A stretch of DNA of 38,874 bases. It comes from JAMOAD01 sp023621955 (GTDB taxonomy: Bacteria; Acidobacteriota; Aminicenantia; JAMOAD01). The stretch spans positions 1 to 38,874 of the forward strand of contig DAONEM010000021.1 in assembly GCA_035403085.1 (NCBI GenBank), written 5' to 3'. The stretch's first letter is position 1; each line of letters starts with the position of its first letter. A program made the translations under genes and the position numbers. Under the pieces are notes generated by a model. It worked only from the letters and a program-made list of their open reading frames with translations. It was not told where the DNA came from and made no database searches. Positions 30,819-38,836 of the stretch are shown here, one piece after another.

Positions 30819-31637
30819 ATGGAGCGAGAGTATTGGTTTTCGGAGTATCAGAACAGGGATTTCAAGATCTCCTACCGGGTCGATAAGTTCTTGGCGGAGG
30901 TGAAGAGTCCCTTCCAGACCATAGAGGTCTTCGAGAACCGTTTCTGGGGAAGGGTCATGGTCATCGACGGCCTGACCATGGTCACCGATCGGGACGAGCA
31001 TTTCTACCACGAAGCCCTTGTTCACCCGGCCCTCTACACGGCTCCCAGCCCGCGCAGGGTCCTCGTGGTCGGCGGCGGGGACGGGGGAAGCCTGCGGGAG
31101 GTTCTCAAACACCCCGTAGACGAGGCTGTCCTGGTGGAGATCGACGGGGAGGTCATCAAGCTGGCCAAGCGGTACTTCCCGAAGCTGGCCTGCGGCTTCG
31201 ACCATCCCAAGGCCAAGGTGGTCATCGAAGACGGCGCCCGCTTCATTCGCGAGAGCAAGGAGAGCTTCGACTCCGTCATCATCGACTCCTCGGAGCCCCT
31301 GGGCCCCTCCGCCGTCCTCTTCGGGCGGCCCTTCTACGAGGCGGTGAGGGAGAAGCTCTCCCCCGGCGGGACCGTGGCTTGCCAGGCCGGTGGCTACCTC
31401 TTCCATGAGGATTTTCTGGAGAGCTTCTCCAAGGGCTTGTCCGACCTCTTTCCCCACGCCTGTCTCTACACCGGTCCGACCCCGACCTACCAGGGGGGGC
31501 TCTGGACCTACGCCCTCTTCTCCACGGGGCGTCACCCCCGGGAGGCGGAGTGGAACCCTCCGGTGGAACTCAGGTACAACACCCGGGAACGGTTCCTCGC
31601 CTCTCTGGTGGAGGAGAAGGGATGCCCTCGGTCCTGA
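30819..31637 (+). CDS. speE: spermidine synthase
   Basis: Transfers an aminopropyl group from decarboxylated AdoMet to putrescine (or a related amine). 272 residues with FQTIEVFENRFWGRVMVIDG, DEHFYHEALVHP, VLVVGGGDGGSLREV, VEIDGEVIKLAKRYF and IIDSSEPLGPSAVLFGRPFY. Unusual: the conserved D-S-T/S-D-P active-site loop reads DSSEP (D156, E159), so one of the two acidic residues is Glu. Amine specificity could therefore differ. ATG 30819 follows AGGAGAAGGAAG. It overlaps the SDR gene by 16 bases. Confidence 0.92.
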   Translation: MEREYWFSEYQNRDFKISYRVDKFLAEVKSPFQTIEVFENRFWGRVMVIDGLTMVTDRDEHFYHEALVHPALYTAPSPRRVLVVGGGDGGSLREVLKHPVDEAVLVEIDGEVIKLAKRYFPKLACGFDHPKAKVVIEDGARFIRESKESFDSVIIDSSEPLGPSAVLFGRPFYEAVREKLSPGGTVACQAGGYLFHEDFLESFSKGLSDLFPHACLYTGPTPTYQGGLWTYALFSTGRHPREAEWNPPVELRYNTRERFLASLVEEKGCPRS

Positions 31638-32281
31638 TCACCGCGGCCCTCTCTCCCCTGGGAAGGCACTTCGCGGAGCTCTTCGGCGCCCGGGGCTACA
31701 GGCTCCTGCTCAACTACCGGGGACCTTTTCATAGGGTGGAGGGTCTGCTGAAGGAGTACGGAGGGGAGGGGATCCCCTTCTCCTTCGAGGCCGGGAACCT
31801 GCCGGAGTGGCTGGAAACCGTCGAAGAGCTCGATCCCGACGTTCTGGTCTGCAACTTCGGCCCCCTCCTCTTCTCCCCCTGGAGGGAGGTCGAGCCCTCC
31901 CGGTGGAGGGAGAGCCTCGAATCGAACCTCACCCTCCCCTTCTTCACCTGCCGCAAGGCCCTGGAAGGGATGGAGAGAAAGGGGTGGGGGCGGGTGATCC
32001 TCGTCGGGTTCCACAGGGTCGAGGAGGAGGGGGCCCGTTTCCCCAACGTCCTCTCCTACGCCTCGGCCAAAGGCGGTTTGAGGATGGCCCTGCGCTCCCT
32101 CGCCCCGGAGACCAAGGGAGACGTGACCGTGAACATGGTCTCCCCCACCTGGGTGGAAGGGGGAATTCCCTTCCCCGGGGTCTCCCCCATGGGGAGAGGG
32201 GAGTTGGAGGGGGCGGTGGAAGAGATTCTGAAGAGCCCGGGAGTCCGGGGAAAGAACTTCGTCTTAGGAGGAAACAGATGA
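31622..32281 (+). CDS. divergent short-chain dehydrogenase/reductase
   Basis: 219 residues with SDR layout: an N-terminal VLITAALSPLGRHFAE in place of TGxxxGIG, LLLNYRG (Arg after the second strand hints at NADP), CNFGPLL in place of NNAG, and YxxxK as SYASAKGG (Tyr 146, Lys 150). The catalytic Ser expected near residue 130 (ILVGFHRVEEEG) is absent. It resembles pteridine-reductase-like SDRs, but catalysis is doubtful without Ser. It starts inside speE and ends overlapping the radical-SAM gene (ATGA), so the three are coupled. Confidence 0.75.
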   Translation: MPSVLITAALSPLGRHFAELFGARGYRLLLNYRGPFHRVEGLLKEYGGEGIPFSFEAGNLPEWLETVEELDPDVLVCNFGPLLFSPWREVEPSRWRESLESNLTLPFFTCRKALEGMERKGWGRVILVGFHRVEEEGARFPNVLSYASAKGGLRMALRSLAPETKGDVTVNMVSPTWVEGGIPFPGVSPMGRGELEGAVEEILKSPGVRGKNFVLGGNR

Positions 32282-33207
32282 CCATGAGGCACCTCTTCGG
32301 TCCCATCCTCTCCCGGAGGTTGGGACATTCCCTGGGGATCAACCTTGTTCCCCGCAAGACCTGCAACTACTCCTGCGTCTACTGCCAGCTGGGGGCCACC
32401 GGGAAGACCACGGGGGAGATTCGGGAGCATGTGCCCCTGGAAGAGGTAAAAGAGGATCTGGAGCTCTTCTTCTCCAAACCCCATCCGGAGACGGATATCT
32501 TGACCCTCATCGGCGACGGAGAGCCCCTCCTCTTCTCACCTCTGGGGGAACTCGTGGACTTCATCAAGGCGCGGTACTCCCTCCCTACGGCGCTGATCAC
32601 CAACGGCTCACTGCTGGCGCTGGAGGAGAGGAGGAGAGCCTCCAAGAGGGTCGATCTTCTCCTCCCTACCCTGGACACAGTCGTCGAGGAGACTTGGAGA
32701 AAGATCAACCGTCCCTGGGAAGGCCTCTCCCTGGAGGCTTACCTGGAAGGCCTCCTCCTTCACCGCAGGGAGATGGAGGGGCGGATGTGGGCGGAGGTGA
32801 TGGTCGTGGCCGGGGTCAACGACAACGACAGGGAGCTGGAGCTCCTGGCCGCCTATCTGGACCGGCTGAGGCCGGATCGGATCTTCCTCAACCTACCGGT
32901 GCGTCCTCCCGCGGAGAGCTGGGTGAAGTCTCCCGGAGAGGGCTTCGCCGAGAGAATCCGGAGGTGGATCCCCGGAATCGAGGGATTAGGGGACGAAGGG
33001 GAGGGGAAGATGGATCCCTCCCTCTACGATACCTGGCAGGGATGGGTCCGCGCCGTGGCCCTCAGCCACCCCGTGACAGTCGATCTCCTGGCCGCCTCCT
33101 CTCGGATCTCCCCCGAAGAGGCCCTGGAGAGGGTTAAGGAGATGGAGAGACGGGGAGAGGTTCTCCTCATCCTCCACGCCGGTAAGACCTTCGTCCGAGG
33201 TGTTTAA
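32278..33207 (+). CDS. radical SAM enzyme of the COG0731 (TYW1-like) type
   Basis: 309 residues. The cluster motif CNYSCVYC (C29, C33, C36) is C-x3-C-x2-C, set in RRLGHSLGINLVPRKTCNYSCVYCQLG, as in COG0731 Fe-S oxidoreductases. GDGEPLL, ITNGSLL and VNLPVRPPAESW-like FLNLPVRPP follow, and a C-terminal winged-helix-like part ends the protein (PVTVDLLAASSRISPEEALERVKEMERRGEV). No flavodoxin domain is fused, so it is not full TYW1; reaction unknown. ATG 32278 follows AGGAGGAAACAG. Its stop shares TTAA with the convergent aspS stop. Confidence 0.85.
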   Translation: MTMRHLFGPILSRRLGHSLGINLVPRKTCNYSCVYCQLGATGKTTGEIREHVPLEEVKEDLELFFSKPHPETDILTLIGDGEPLLFSPLGELVDFIKARYSLPTALITNGSLLALEERRRASKRVDLLLPTLDTVVEETWRKINRPWEGLSLEAYLEGLLLHRREMEGRMWAEVMVVAGVNDNDRELELLAAYLDRLRPDRIFLNLPVRPPAESWVKSPGEGFAERIRRWIPGIEGLGDEGEGKMDPSLYDTWQGWVRAVALSHPVTVDLLAASSRISPEEALERVKEMERRGEVLLILHAGKTFVRGV

Positions 33208-34940
33208 GAGGGCGCCTTCTCGGTGGCGACCCGGATCCCCAACTCCTCCAGCTGAGCCTCATCAACCGTCGAAGGGGTCTCGCTCATCAGGCAGAGCCCT
33301 GAGGTGGTCTTGGGGAAGGGCATCACCTCACGGATGGAGTTCTCTCCGGCCATGAGCATGATGAGCCTGTCCAGACCGAAGGCGATCCCCCCGTGGGGAG
33401 GGGTCCCGGCCCTCAAGGCGCGGAGGAAGAAGCCGAACTTCTCCTCCGCCTGTTCCGGCGTGAGGTTCAGGAGGCGGAAGACCTTCTCCTGCATTCGGGG
33501 GTCGTGGATTCGGACGCTCCCCCCGCCGATCTCGTTACCGTTCAGAACCATGTCGTAGGCCTTGGCCTTCAGAGTGAGCGGATCGGCCTCCAGCAGGTCC
33601 ATCCCTTCCGGGAGCCTGGGGTGGGTGAAGGCGTGGTGGAGGGCGGCGAGGTTTCCCTCCTCGTCCCTCTCGAAGAGGGGGAAGTCGGTGACCCAGAGGA
33701 AACGGTATCCCGGGACAAGGGTTCCGAAGCGGCGGCGCAGCTGGTCGAGCAGAGGGAGGAGGGGCTTGAGGAGCCCCGCGCAGAGGAGAAGCGCGGACCC
33801 TTCCTTCAGGGAGGCCCTCTCCGCCAAGGCCTTCAATTCGCCGCTCTCCAGTTTCAGAGAGCTCTTGATCTCCCCTTCCTGGTAGCGGATCAGGAAGACT
33901 CCCTTGGTGCCGGCCCTCTTGGCCTCATCGTTGAGCGAATCGAGGACCTTGCGGGAGAAGCGCTCCCCTTGGGAGAAGAGGATCCCCCGGAAGAGCCCTC
34001 CCTCTTCCGCCACCGCCTTGGCGAGGGGTGAGGAGGAGGCTTGCAGGATGTCGGAGAAGTCGACGATGGTTTCGGGGTACCTCAGGTCGGGCTTATCCGA
34101 GGCGTAGAGGCGCATGGCCTCATCGTAGGGCATCCTTTCCAAGGTCTGGGGAACCTCGACGCCGATCTCTTGAAAGGCCTCCCTGACAACCCCTTCCGCG
34201 AGGGTCATCACATCGTCTTCCTCGACGAAGCTCATCTCGATGTCCACTTGGGTGAACTCGGGCTGACGGTCGGCCCTCAGGTCCTCGTCTCGAAAGCAGC
34301 GGGCCACCTGGAAGTAGCGGTCGAAGCCGGAGATCATGAGGATCTGTTTGAAGAGTTGGGGGGATTGGGGGAGGGCGTAGAAGGTTCCTTTCCTGAGCCG
34401 GGAGGGGACGAGGAAGTCCCGGGCCCCCTCGGGGGTGGACTTGATGAGAATGGGGGTCTCGATCTCGTAGAAGCCCTGGGAATCGAGGAAGCGACGGATC
34501 CGGAAGGTCGTCCGATGGCGGAGGGCGATGTTGTTCTGGAGTCGCTCCTTGCGGAGGTCGAGGAAGCGGTTCTTCAACCGGGTCTCCTCGGAGGATTCCA
34601 GCTTGTCCGCGGGGTAGAAGGGGAGGTTCTCCACGGGGCTCAGAACCTGGAAGGAGTCGGCCTGTACTTCGACGGTCCCGGTCTTGAGCTCAGGGTTGGG
34701 GGTCTCCCGGGAGACCACGGTGCCGTGAACGGAGACGACGGATTCGCTCTTCAGGGCCTTCACCTCGGCTAAACCTTGAAAGGTGGAGAGGAAGACGATC
34801 TGTAGGAGCCCCTCCCGGTCTCTCAGGTCGAGGAAGGTCAGCCCTCCCATGTCGCGGACCCGATGGACCCACCCCATGACGGTGACCTCCTGGCCGACCC
34901 TCTTTTCGTCGATTCTTCCGCAATAGTCTGTCCGTTTCAT
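33204..34940 (-). CDS. aspS: aspartyl-tRNA synthetase
   Basis: Charges tRNA-Asp (and possibly tRNA-Asn if non-discriminating, which cannot be told here). 578 residues: OB-fold anticodon domain (VMGWVHRVRDMGGLTFLDLRD), class II motif 1, ETPILIKSTPEGARDFLVPSR, LPQSPQLFKQILM, RCFRDEDLRADRQPEFTQVDIEMSF (motif 2), the bacterial GAD insertion, and GIAFGLDRLIMLM (motif 3). ATG 34940 follows AAGGAGAATCCG; upstream in-frame starts lack a ribosome site. Last gene of the ispH-rpsA-HU-HIT-aspS unit; its TAA stop overlaps the convergent radical-SAM stop. Confidence 0.97.
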   Translation of the reverse strand: MKRTDYCGRIDEKRVGQEVTVMGWVHRVRDMGGLTFLDLRDREGLLQIVFLSTFQGLAEVKALKSESVVSVHGTVVSRETPNPELKTGTVEVQADSFQVLSPVENLPFYPADKLESSEETRLKNRFLDLRKERLQNNIALRHRTTFRIRRFLDSQGFYEIETPILIKSTPEGARDFLVPSRLRKGTFYALPQSPQLFKQILMISGFDRYFQVARCFRDEDLRADRQPEFTQVDIEMSFVEEDDVMTLAEGVVREAFQEIGVEVPQTLERMPYDEAMRLYASDKPDLRYPETIVDFSDILQASSSPLAKAVAEEGGLFRGILFSQGERFSRKVLDSLNDEAKRAGTKGVFLIRYQEGEIKSSLKLESGELKALAERASLKEGSALLLCAGLLKPLLPLLDQLRRRFGTLVPGYRFLWVTDFPLFERDEEGNLAALHHAFTHPRLPEGMDLLEADPLTLKAKAYDMVLNGNEIGGGSVRIHDPRMQEKVFRLLNLTPEQAEEKFGFFLRALRAGTPPHGGIAFGLDRLIMLMAGENSIREVMPFPKTTSGLCLMSETPSTVDEAQLEELGIRVATEKAPS

Positions 34941-34965
34941 CGGATTCTCCTTGGATCGCCCGGTA

Positions 34966-35445
34966 TCAGGAGAAGAAGGGCCGCAGCCTTTGGTAAGTCT
35001 GTTCGACTCCCTCAAACATGACCTTGACCTCTCCCAGCAGGGGCATGAAGTTGGCGTCCCCCTCCCAGCGGGGGACGATGTGAAGGTGAAAGTGGTCGGG
35101 CACGCCGGCTCCGGCCGCCCGGCCTATGTTCATTCCCACGTTGAAACCGTGGGGGTGGTAGGATTCTTCCAGAATCTTGATGACCCGAAGGGTCTGTTCC
35201 TGCATCTCCGAGAGAAGCTCCGGTGAGGCCAGCAGGGGGGAGGAGATGTGCTCCTTGGGGGCGATCAGGATGTGCCCTCCCGTGTAGGGGTAGAGGTTCA
35301 GGAGGACCACGGTTCTCTCGTTCTGGGCGAGGATGAAACGGGCGGCCAAATCTTCAGCCGTACCGGCCTCGCAGAGGAAACACTCCTTCTTGCAGATTCC
35401 CTCCTGAAGGTATTTGCCCCGCCAGGGCGCCACGATATACTCCAT
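34966..35445 (-). CDS. HIT-family nucleotide hydrolase/transferase
   Basis: 159 residues with the histidine triad HFHLHIVPRW and the upstream LLNLYPYTGGHILIAPKEH typical of HIT proteins. A Cys pair, CKKECFLCEAG (four spaced Cys near residues 18-25), suggests the zinc-binding AP4A-phosphorylase-like branch rather than HINT. Likely acts on Ap4A or adenosine phosphoramidate. ATG 35445 follows GAGGAGTAGGG, two bases after the HU-like gene, and aspS follows 25 bases on. Confidence 0.88.
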   Translation of the reverse strand: MEYIVAPWRGKYLQEGICKKECFLCEAGTAEDLAARFILAQNERTVVLLNLYPYTGGHILIAPKEHISSPLLASPELLSEMQEQTLRVIKILEESYHPHGFNVGMNIGRAAGAGVPDHFHLHIVPRWEGDANFMPLLGEVKVMFEGVEQTYQRLRPFFS

Positions 35446-35447
35446 CC

Positions 35448-35684
35448 CTACTCCTCGAGTTTTCGCTCCAAGGTGGCCGAGGTCCGAAAGGAGACCCGCA
35501 GAGAGGCCTTCTTTCGGGTGGAGAGGGTGGGCCGGAAGACTCCGAAGCCCCGCAACTCAACCCTCTTCCCCTCCCTCAGGTTCTTGCCGAGGATTCGGAA
35601 GAAGAGCTCCACGAGACGTACCGAATCCCGGGTGGTCCACCGGAATCTCTTCGATATGTTTGCGGCTATGCGGCGACCGGTCAT
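35448..35684 (-). CDS. divergent HU/IHF-like DNA-binding protein
   Basis: 78 residues. VELRGFGVF matches the HU/IHF hallmark, preceded by helices ISKRFRWTTRDSVRLVELFFRILGKNLREG. After that the arm is RPTLSTRKKASLRVSFRT: the usual R-x-GRNP-x-TG with its intercalating Pro is missing, so DNA bending should be weaker or different. Its place directly after rpsA is the position of ihfB (himD) in proteobacteria, which supports the family. The ATG overlaps the rpsA stop (TAATG). Confidence 0.75.
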   Translation of the reverse strand: MTGRRIAANISKRFRWTTRDSVRLVELFFRILGKNLREGKRVELRGFGVFRPTLSTRKKASLRVSFRTSATLERKLEE

Positions 35685-37405
35685 TACACCTTCTTCCGGG
35701 AGAGCTCCTCTTGGATCAGACCGCCGATGGAGATCTTGTGCTCCTTGACTCCGATCTTCTTCATGCTCTCGATCTCCCTTCTGGACTGCTCCTCTTCGAG
35801 CTTCTTGTAGCTGACGAGAACCTTGCGGTTGGGACGGTCGATCTTGATGATTCTGGCGGGCTTGGACTCTCCAACGGTGAGTACGTCGGCGATCTTCTCG
35901 ACTCTCTGCTGCGCGATCTCGTTGATCCGGACGATCCCTTCCAGGCCTTCGGGAAACTCGACGACCGCGAAGTTGTCGAGGATCTTCTTAACCTTCGTGT
36001 CGATGGCTTCGCCCTCCTTGTGGGCGGCGAAGAATTCGACCCATTTGTCCCCTTCGGTCTGCTTGACCCCCAGGAGGATCCGTCCGTTCTCCTTCTCAAT
36101 GGAGAGGATCAGCGCCTTCAGGGTGTCCCCGGCCTTGACGACCTCGGAGGGGTGCTCGACGTAGCCCCAGCTCAGATCGCCCTTGCGGATGAAGCCGTCC
36201 ACATCGGGGACGATGTTGACGATGACGCCGCTGTCGGCGAGCTTCTTCACCCTCACCTCGGCCTGGTCTCCGACCTTGAAGTTCTCCATGAACTTCTCCC
36301 AGGGGGAGGGTTCCAACTGCTTGAGGCCGATGAAGAGGAGTCTCTTCTCGGGGATGCTGTCCAGAACCTTGCCGATCACCTTGTCCCCCATCTCGAGAAC
36401 GTATTTGGGGGATTTGATCTTCTTGCCCCAGTAGATGTCCTCGCCGCTGAGGCGTGCCTCGACGCCCTCTTCCAGCTCGACCACGGCGTAGTCTTCCTTG
36501 AAATGGATGACCTTACCCCGGATCTTGGTCCCGGTGGGGTACTTCTCGGGGACCTGGAGCCACGGGTCGGGTTCGAGGGCCTTGAGGCTGAGGATGATCC
36601 GGTCCTTCTCGGGGTCGAGCTCAAGGAGCCGGAAGGTGTAGGTCTCGTTGGGTTTCAGCTTGCGGCGGATGTCCGGCAGATGGCCCCAGGAGATTTCGCT
36701 CTTCGGGACGAAGGCGGAGAGGGCGCCGTCGATCTCGACGATGGCCCCGTCTTTGATGACGCGGATGACCTTGGCCGAGAGGTCGTCACCGACCTTGACG
36801 TTCTGCAGGAGTTTGTCCCTCTTCTCCCTGGCCTCGGCCTGGAGAATCACCTTCCTGGAGAGGACGCCGCTTCGGTTCTTGGGATCCCACTTGAGGATCT
36901 TGAAAGAGAAGGTCTTCCCGATCAGATCGTCGGGCTTGGAGACGGGGTGGAGGTCGGCCTGGGAGAGGGGAAGGAAGAGGGGAAGGCCGATGTCGACGAT
37001 CATCCCCTTGTCCTCGACCCGGGAGATGACGGTGCCTTCGATGGTCAACTCTTTGTTGAAGGCCTCGTCGACTTTGTCGAATCCGACCCTCTGCTCGGCT
37101 TCCTTCTTGGAAAGGTAGATCGATCCGTGAGGGGTGATGCGGTTCACCACTGCGACGACCTTGTCGCCTTCCTTGACGGAAACCTCTCCCTTGTAGTTCT
37201 GATACTCATGCAGGGGGATGAGACCCTCTTGCTTGTATCCGACGTCAACGACAACTACGTCGTGGAGGACCTTAATGACTCTCCCTTCGATAAGGCTGTC
37301 CTTCTCGGGGGTCTTAAGGCCGTACTGCTCCATCAGGTTTTCCATATCCTGCATTTCAGCGTTCTCCTTGGGGACCTTGGGGTCGTTGTTCACGGTGTCC
37401 GTCAC
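35684..37405 (-). CDS. rpsA: 30S ribosomal protein S1
   Basis: Large mRNA-binding ribosomal protein: 573 residues with six S1 (OB-fold) repeats, visible through GRVIKVLHDVVVVDVGYKQEGLIP, GTVISRVEDKGMIVDIG, AKVIRVIKDGAIVEIDGALSAFVP, GKVIHFKEDYAVVELEEGVEARL, VRVKKLADSGVIVNIVPDVDGFI and TKVKKILDNFAVVEFPEGLEGIV. The GTG start at 37405 follows GGAGGAGTGCAAA and overlaps the ispH stop (GTGA). In Clostridia and Thermotoga ispH and S1 are adjacent or fused, as here. The C-terminal VSYKKLEEEQSRREIESMKK is a charged coil. Confidence 0.97.
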   Translation of the reverse strand: MTDTVNNDPKVPKENAEMQDMENLMEQYGLKTPEKDSLIEGRVIKVLHDVVVVDVGYKQEGLIPLHEYQNYKGEVSVKEGDKVVAVVNRITPHGSIYLSKKEAEQRVGFDKVDEAFNKELTIEGTVISRVEDKGMIVDIGLPLFLPLSQADLHPVSKPDDLIGKTFSFKILKWDPKNRSGVLSRKVILQAEAREKRDKLLQNVKVGDDLSAKVIRVIKDGAIVEIDGALSAFVPKSEISWGHLPDIRRKLKPNETYTFRLLELDPEKDRIILSLKALEPDPWLQVPEKYPTGTKIRGKVIHFKEDYAVVELEEGVEARLSGEDIYWGKKIKSPKYVLEMGDKVIGKVLDSIPEKRLLFIGLKQLEPSPWEKFMENFKVGDQAEVRVKKLADSGVIVNIVPDVDGFIRKGDLSWGYVEHPSEVVKAGDTLKALILSIEKENGRILLGVKQTEGDKWVEFFAAHKEGEAIDTKVKKILDNFAVVEFPEGLEGIVRINEIAQQRVEKIADVLTVGESKPARIIKIDRPNRKVLVSYKKLEEEQSRREIESMKKIGVKEHKISIGGLIQEELSRKKV

Positions 37406-38283
37406 TTTGCACTCCTCCAGACAATTTCCACGGGTTCAGGGGACCTCGCGGCCTTGATGCCCTCCAGCACCCCGGTGATCTCTTCGTCGGGAGTGGAGGC
37501 ACCGGCGGCGATACCCACTACGGCAACGCCCGCCAACATCTCCGGAGTCAAAGCTCCGGCCCCCTCCAGCAGATAGGACCTGGGATTCTGCCGGCCCACC
37601 CGTTCGAAGAGGCTCATGGTGTTGGAACTCTGCCGGCTGCCGATGATCAACATGCCGTCGGACATCCGGGACACGAGCATCGAGTCTTCTTGCCGAATCC
37701 TCGTGGTGGGACACATTGTATCATAAATACGGTAGAGAGGGGAACGGCATTTGAGAAAATCCACGATTCTATGGAATTTCTCCGGGTTGAAGGTGGTCTG
37801 TGCGACGACCCCGGTCTCTCCCAGGGGAAGGGGGAGGGCTTCTGCCTCTTCCAGGGAGGAGATCACCGTGGCCTTACCGCCGCTGTAGCCGATCTCACCG
37901 ATCACCTCCGGGTGGTCCCCCTTGCCGATGATCATGGGGAACTGACCGGAGGAGGTGATACGGGAGAGCTGAAGCTGAACCTTCTTGACCAGGGGGCAGG
38001 TGGTGTCGACGAGAAAGACCCCCCTCTCCCGGAGGAGCCTCTCCTGCTCCGGCGAGACACCGTGGCTGCGGATGACGACGGTTTGTCCCGGCTCGAAGAG
38101 GCCGATCTCCTCGACGCAGAGGGCGCCCTCCCGGGCGAGACGTTCCACCGCCGAGCGGTTGTGGATCAGGGGGCCGAAGGTGTAGACGGGCTTCCCCCTC
38201 TCGGCAAGAGTCGTTCTGACCATGTCGAGAGCCCTGCGGACACCGAAACAGAAGCCAGATTGGGCGGCGACGAGAACCTTCAT
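37402..38283 (-). CDS. ispH: 4-hydroxy-3-methylbut-2-enyl diphosphate reductase
   Basis: Last step of the MEP isoprenoid pathway, an Fe-S enzyme making IPP and DMAPP. 293 residues with the three cluster Cys C12 (SGFCFGV), C96 (TTCPLV) and C191 (DTMCPTT), His in IRSHGVSPE, the active-site H124/E126 in KGDHPEV, QTTF and SRQSSNT / GASTPDEE. ATG 38283 is five nt downstream of TATACT with a perfect TTGACA at 17 bp, and no ribosome site precedes it, so a leaderless start is the best reading. First gene of the ispH-rpsA-HU-HIT-aspS operon. Confidence 0.97.
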   Translation of the reverse strand: MKVLVAAQSGFCFGVRRALDMVRTTLAERGKPVYTFGPLIHNRSAVERLAREGALCVEEIGLFEPGQTVVIRSHGVSPEQERLLRERGVFLVDTTCPLVKKVQLQLSRITSSGQFPMIIGKGDHPEVIGEIGYSGGKATVISSLEEAEALPLPLGETGVVAQTTFNPEKFHRIVDFLKCRSPLYRIYDTMCPTTRIRQEDSMLVSRMSDGMLIIGSRQSSNTMSLFERVGRQNPRSYLLEGAGALTPEMLAGVAVVGIAAGASTPDEEITGVLEGIKAARSPEPVEIVWRSAK

Positions 38284-38288
38284 CGCAG

Positions 38289-38317
38289 AGTATAGGGTTG
38301 GGAAAAAAGGTTGTCAA
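38289..38317 (-). promoter_or_regulatory. promoter of the ispH-rpsA operon
   Basis: On the minus strand: TTGACA (38317-38312), a 17-bp spacer and TATACT (38294-38289). The -10 ends five nt before the ispH ATG, predicting a message that begins at or next to the AUG. Confidence 0.75.
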
Positions 38318-38401
38318 GAACCGAAGAAACCCCCTTCCCTCCGCAACGGGGGTGTGGTAAACTATGCCCGGTTGATACGCCGCAAGAGCCTAAAAAACCC
38401 C

Positions 38402-38430
38402 TTGACACTGGTGGGGACATCTGGTAAAGT
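38402..38430 (+). promoter_or_regulatory. promoter of the tRNA-Thr-Tyr-Gly-Thr-tuf unit
   Basis: TTGACA (38402-38407), a 17-bp spacer and TAAAGT (38425-38430), with TGG before the -10. Start about 38437, five nt before the first tRNA. Confidence 0.7.
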
Positions 38431-38441
38431 TGCCTATGTTT

Positions 38442-38514
38442 GCTGGCGTAGCTCAATCGGTAGAGCGGCTGATTTGTAATCAGCAGGCCGTGGGTTCAAT
38501 TCCCTCCGCCAGCT
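38442..38514 (+). tRNA. tRNA-Thr (TGT anticodon)
   Basis: 73 nt. Acceptor GCTGGCG/CGCCAGC, discriminator T. Anticodon stem GCTGA/TCAGC, loop TTTGTAA, anticodon TGT. T-loop TTCAATT. No CCA encoded. Confidence 0.96.
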
Positions 38515-38528
38515 GAGCATGACCATAC

Positions 38529-38611
38529 GGGCAGGTGCCAGAGAGGTCAAATGGGGCGGGCTGTAAACCCGTTGCCGCAAGGCTACGTAGGTTCAAATCC
38601 TTCCCTGCCCA
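38529..38611 (+). tRNA. tRNA-Tyr (GTA anticodon)
   Basis: 83-nt class II tRNA. Acceptor GGGCAGG/CCTGCCC, discriminator A. Anticodon stem CGGG/CCCG, loop CTGTAAA, anticodon GTA; variable arm present. No CCA encoded. Confidence 0.96.
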
Positions 38612-38622
38612 TATCTATTCTT

Positions 38623-38694
38623 GCGGGAGTAGCTCAGGGGTAGAGCTCCTGCCTTCCAAGCAGGAGGTCGCGGGTTCGAATCCCGTCTCCCGCT
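38623..38694 (+). tRNA. tRNA-Gly (TCC anticodon)
   Basis: 72 nt. Acceptor GCGGGAG/CTCCCGC, discriminator T. Anticodon stem CCTGC/GCAGG, loop CTTCCAA, anticodon TCC. No CCA encoded. Confidence 0.96.
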
Positions 38695-38712
38695 CATACG
38701 ATAGAAAGAGAA

Positions 38713-38785
38713 GCCCACGTAGCTCAGACGGCAGAGCGCTTCCTTGGTAAGGAAGAGGTCATCAGTTCGATTCTGATCGTGGGCT
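38713..38785 (+). tRNA. tRNA-Thr (GGT anticodon)
   Basis: 73 nt. Acceptor GCCCACG/CGTGGGC, discriminator T. Anticodon stem CTTCC/GGAAG, loop TTGGTAA, anticodon GGT. It is followed directly by CCA (38786-38788), unlike the other five tRNAs here, which may be chance. Confidence 0.96.
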
Positions 38786-38836
38786 CCACTCCTGAACGGT
38801 TAGAGCCGGAAATAAAATCGAGGAGGTAATAGACCC

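Noticed and set aside
35414..37576. A 720-codon open frame on the plus strand opposite rpsA
   Set aside because: It mirrors the rpsA codon pattern in GC-rich DNA, is very Leu/Asp/Val rich and shows no family motif; S1 on the other strand is certain.
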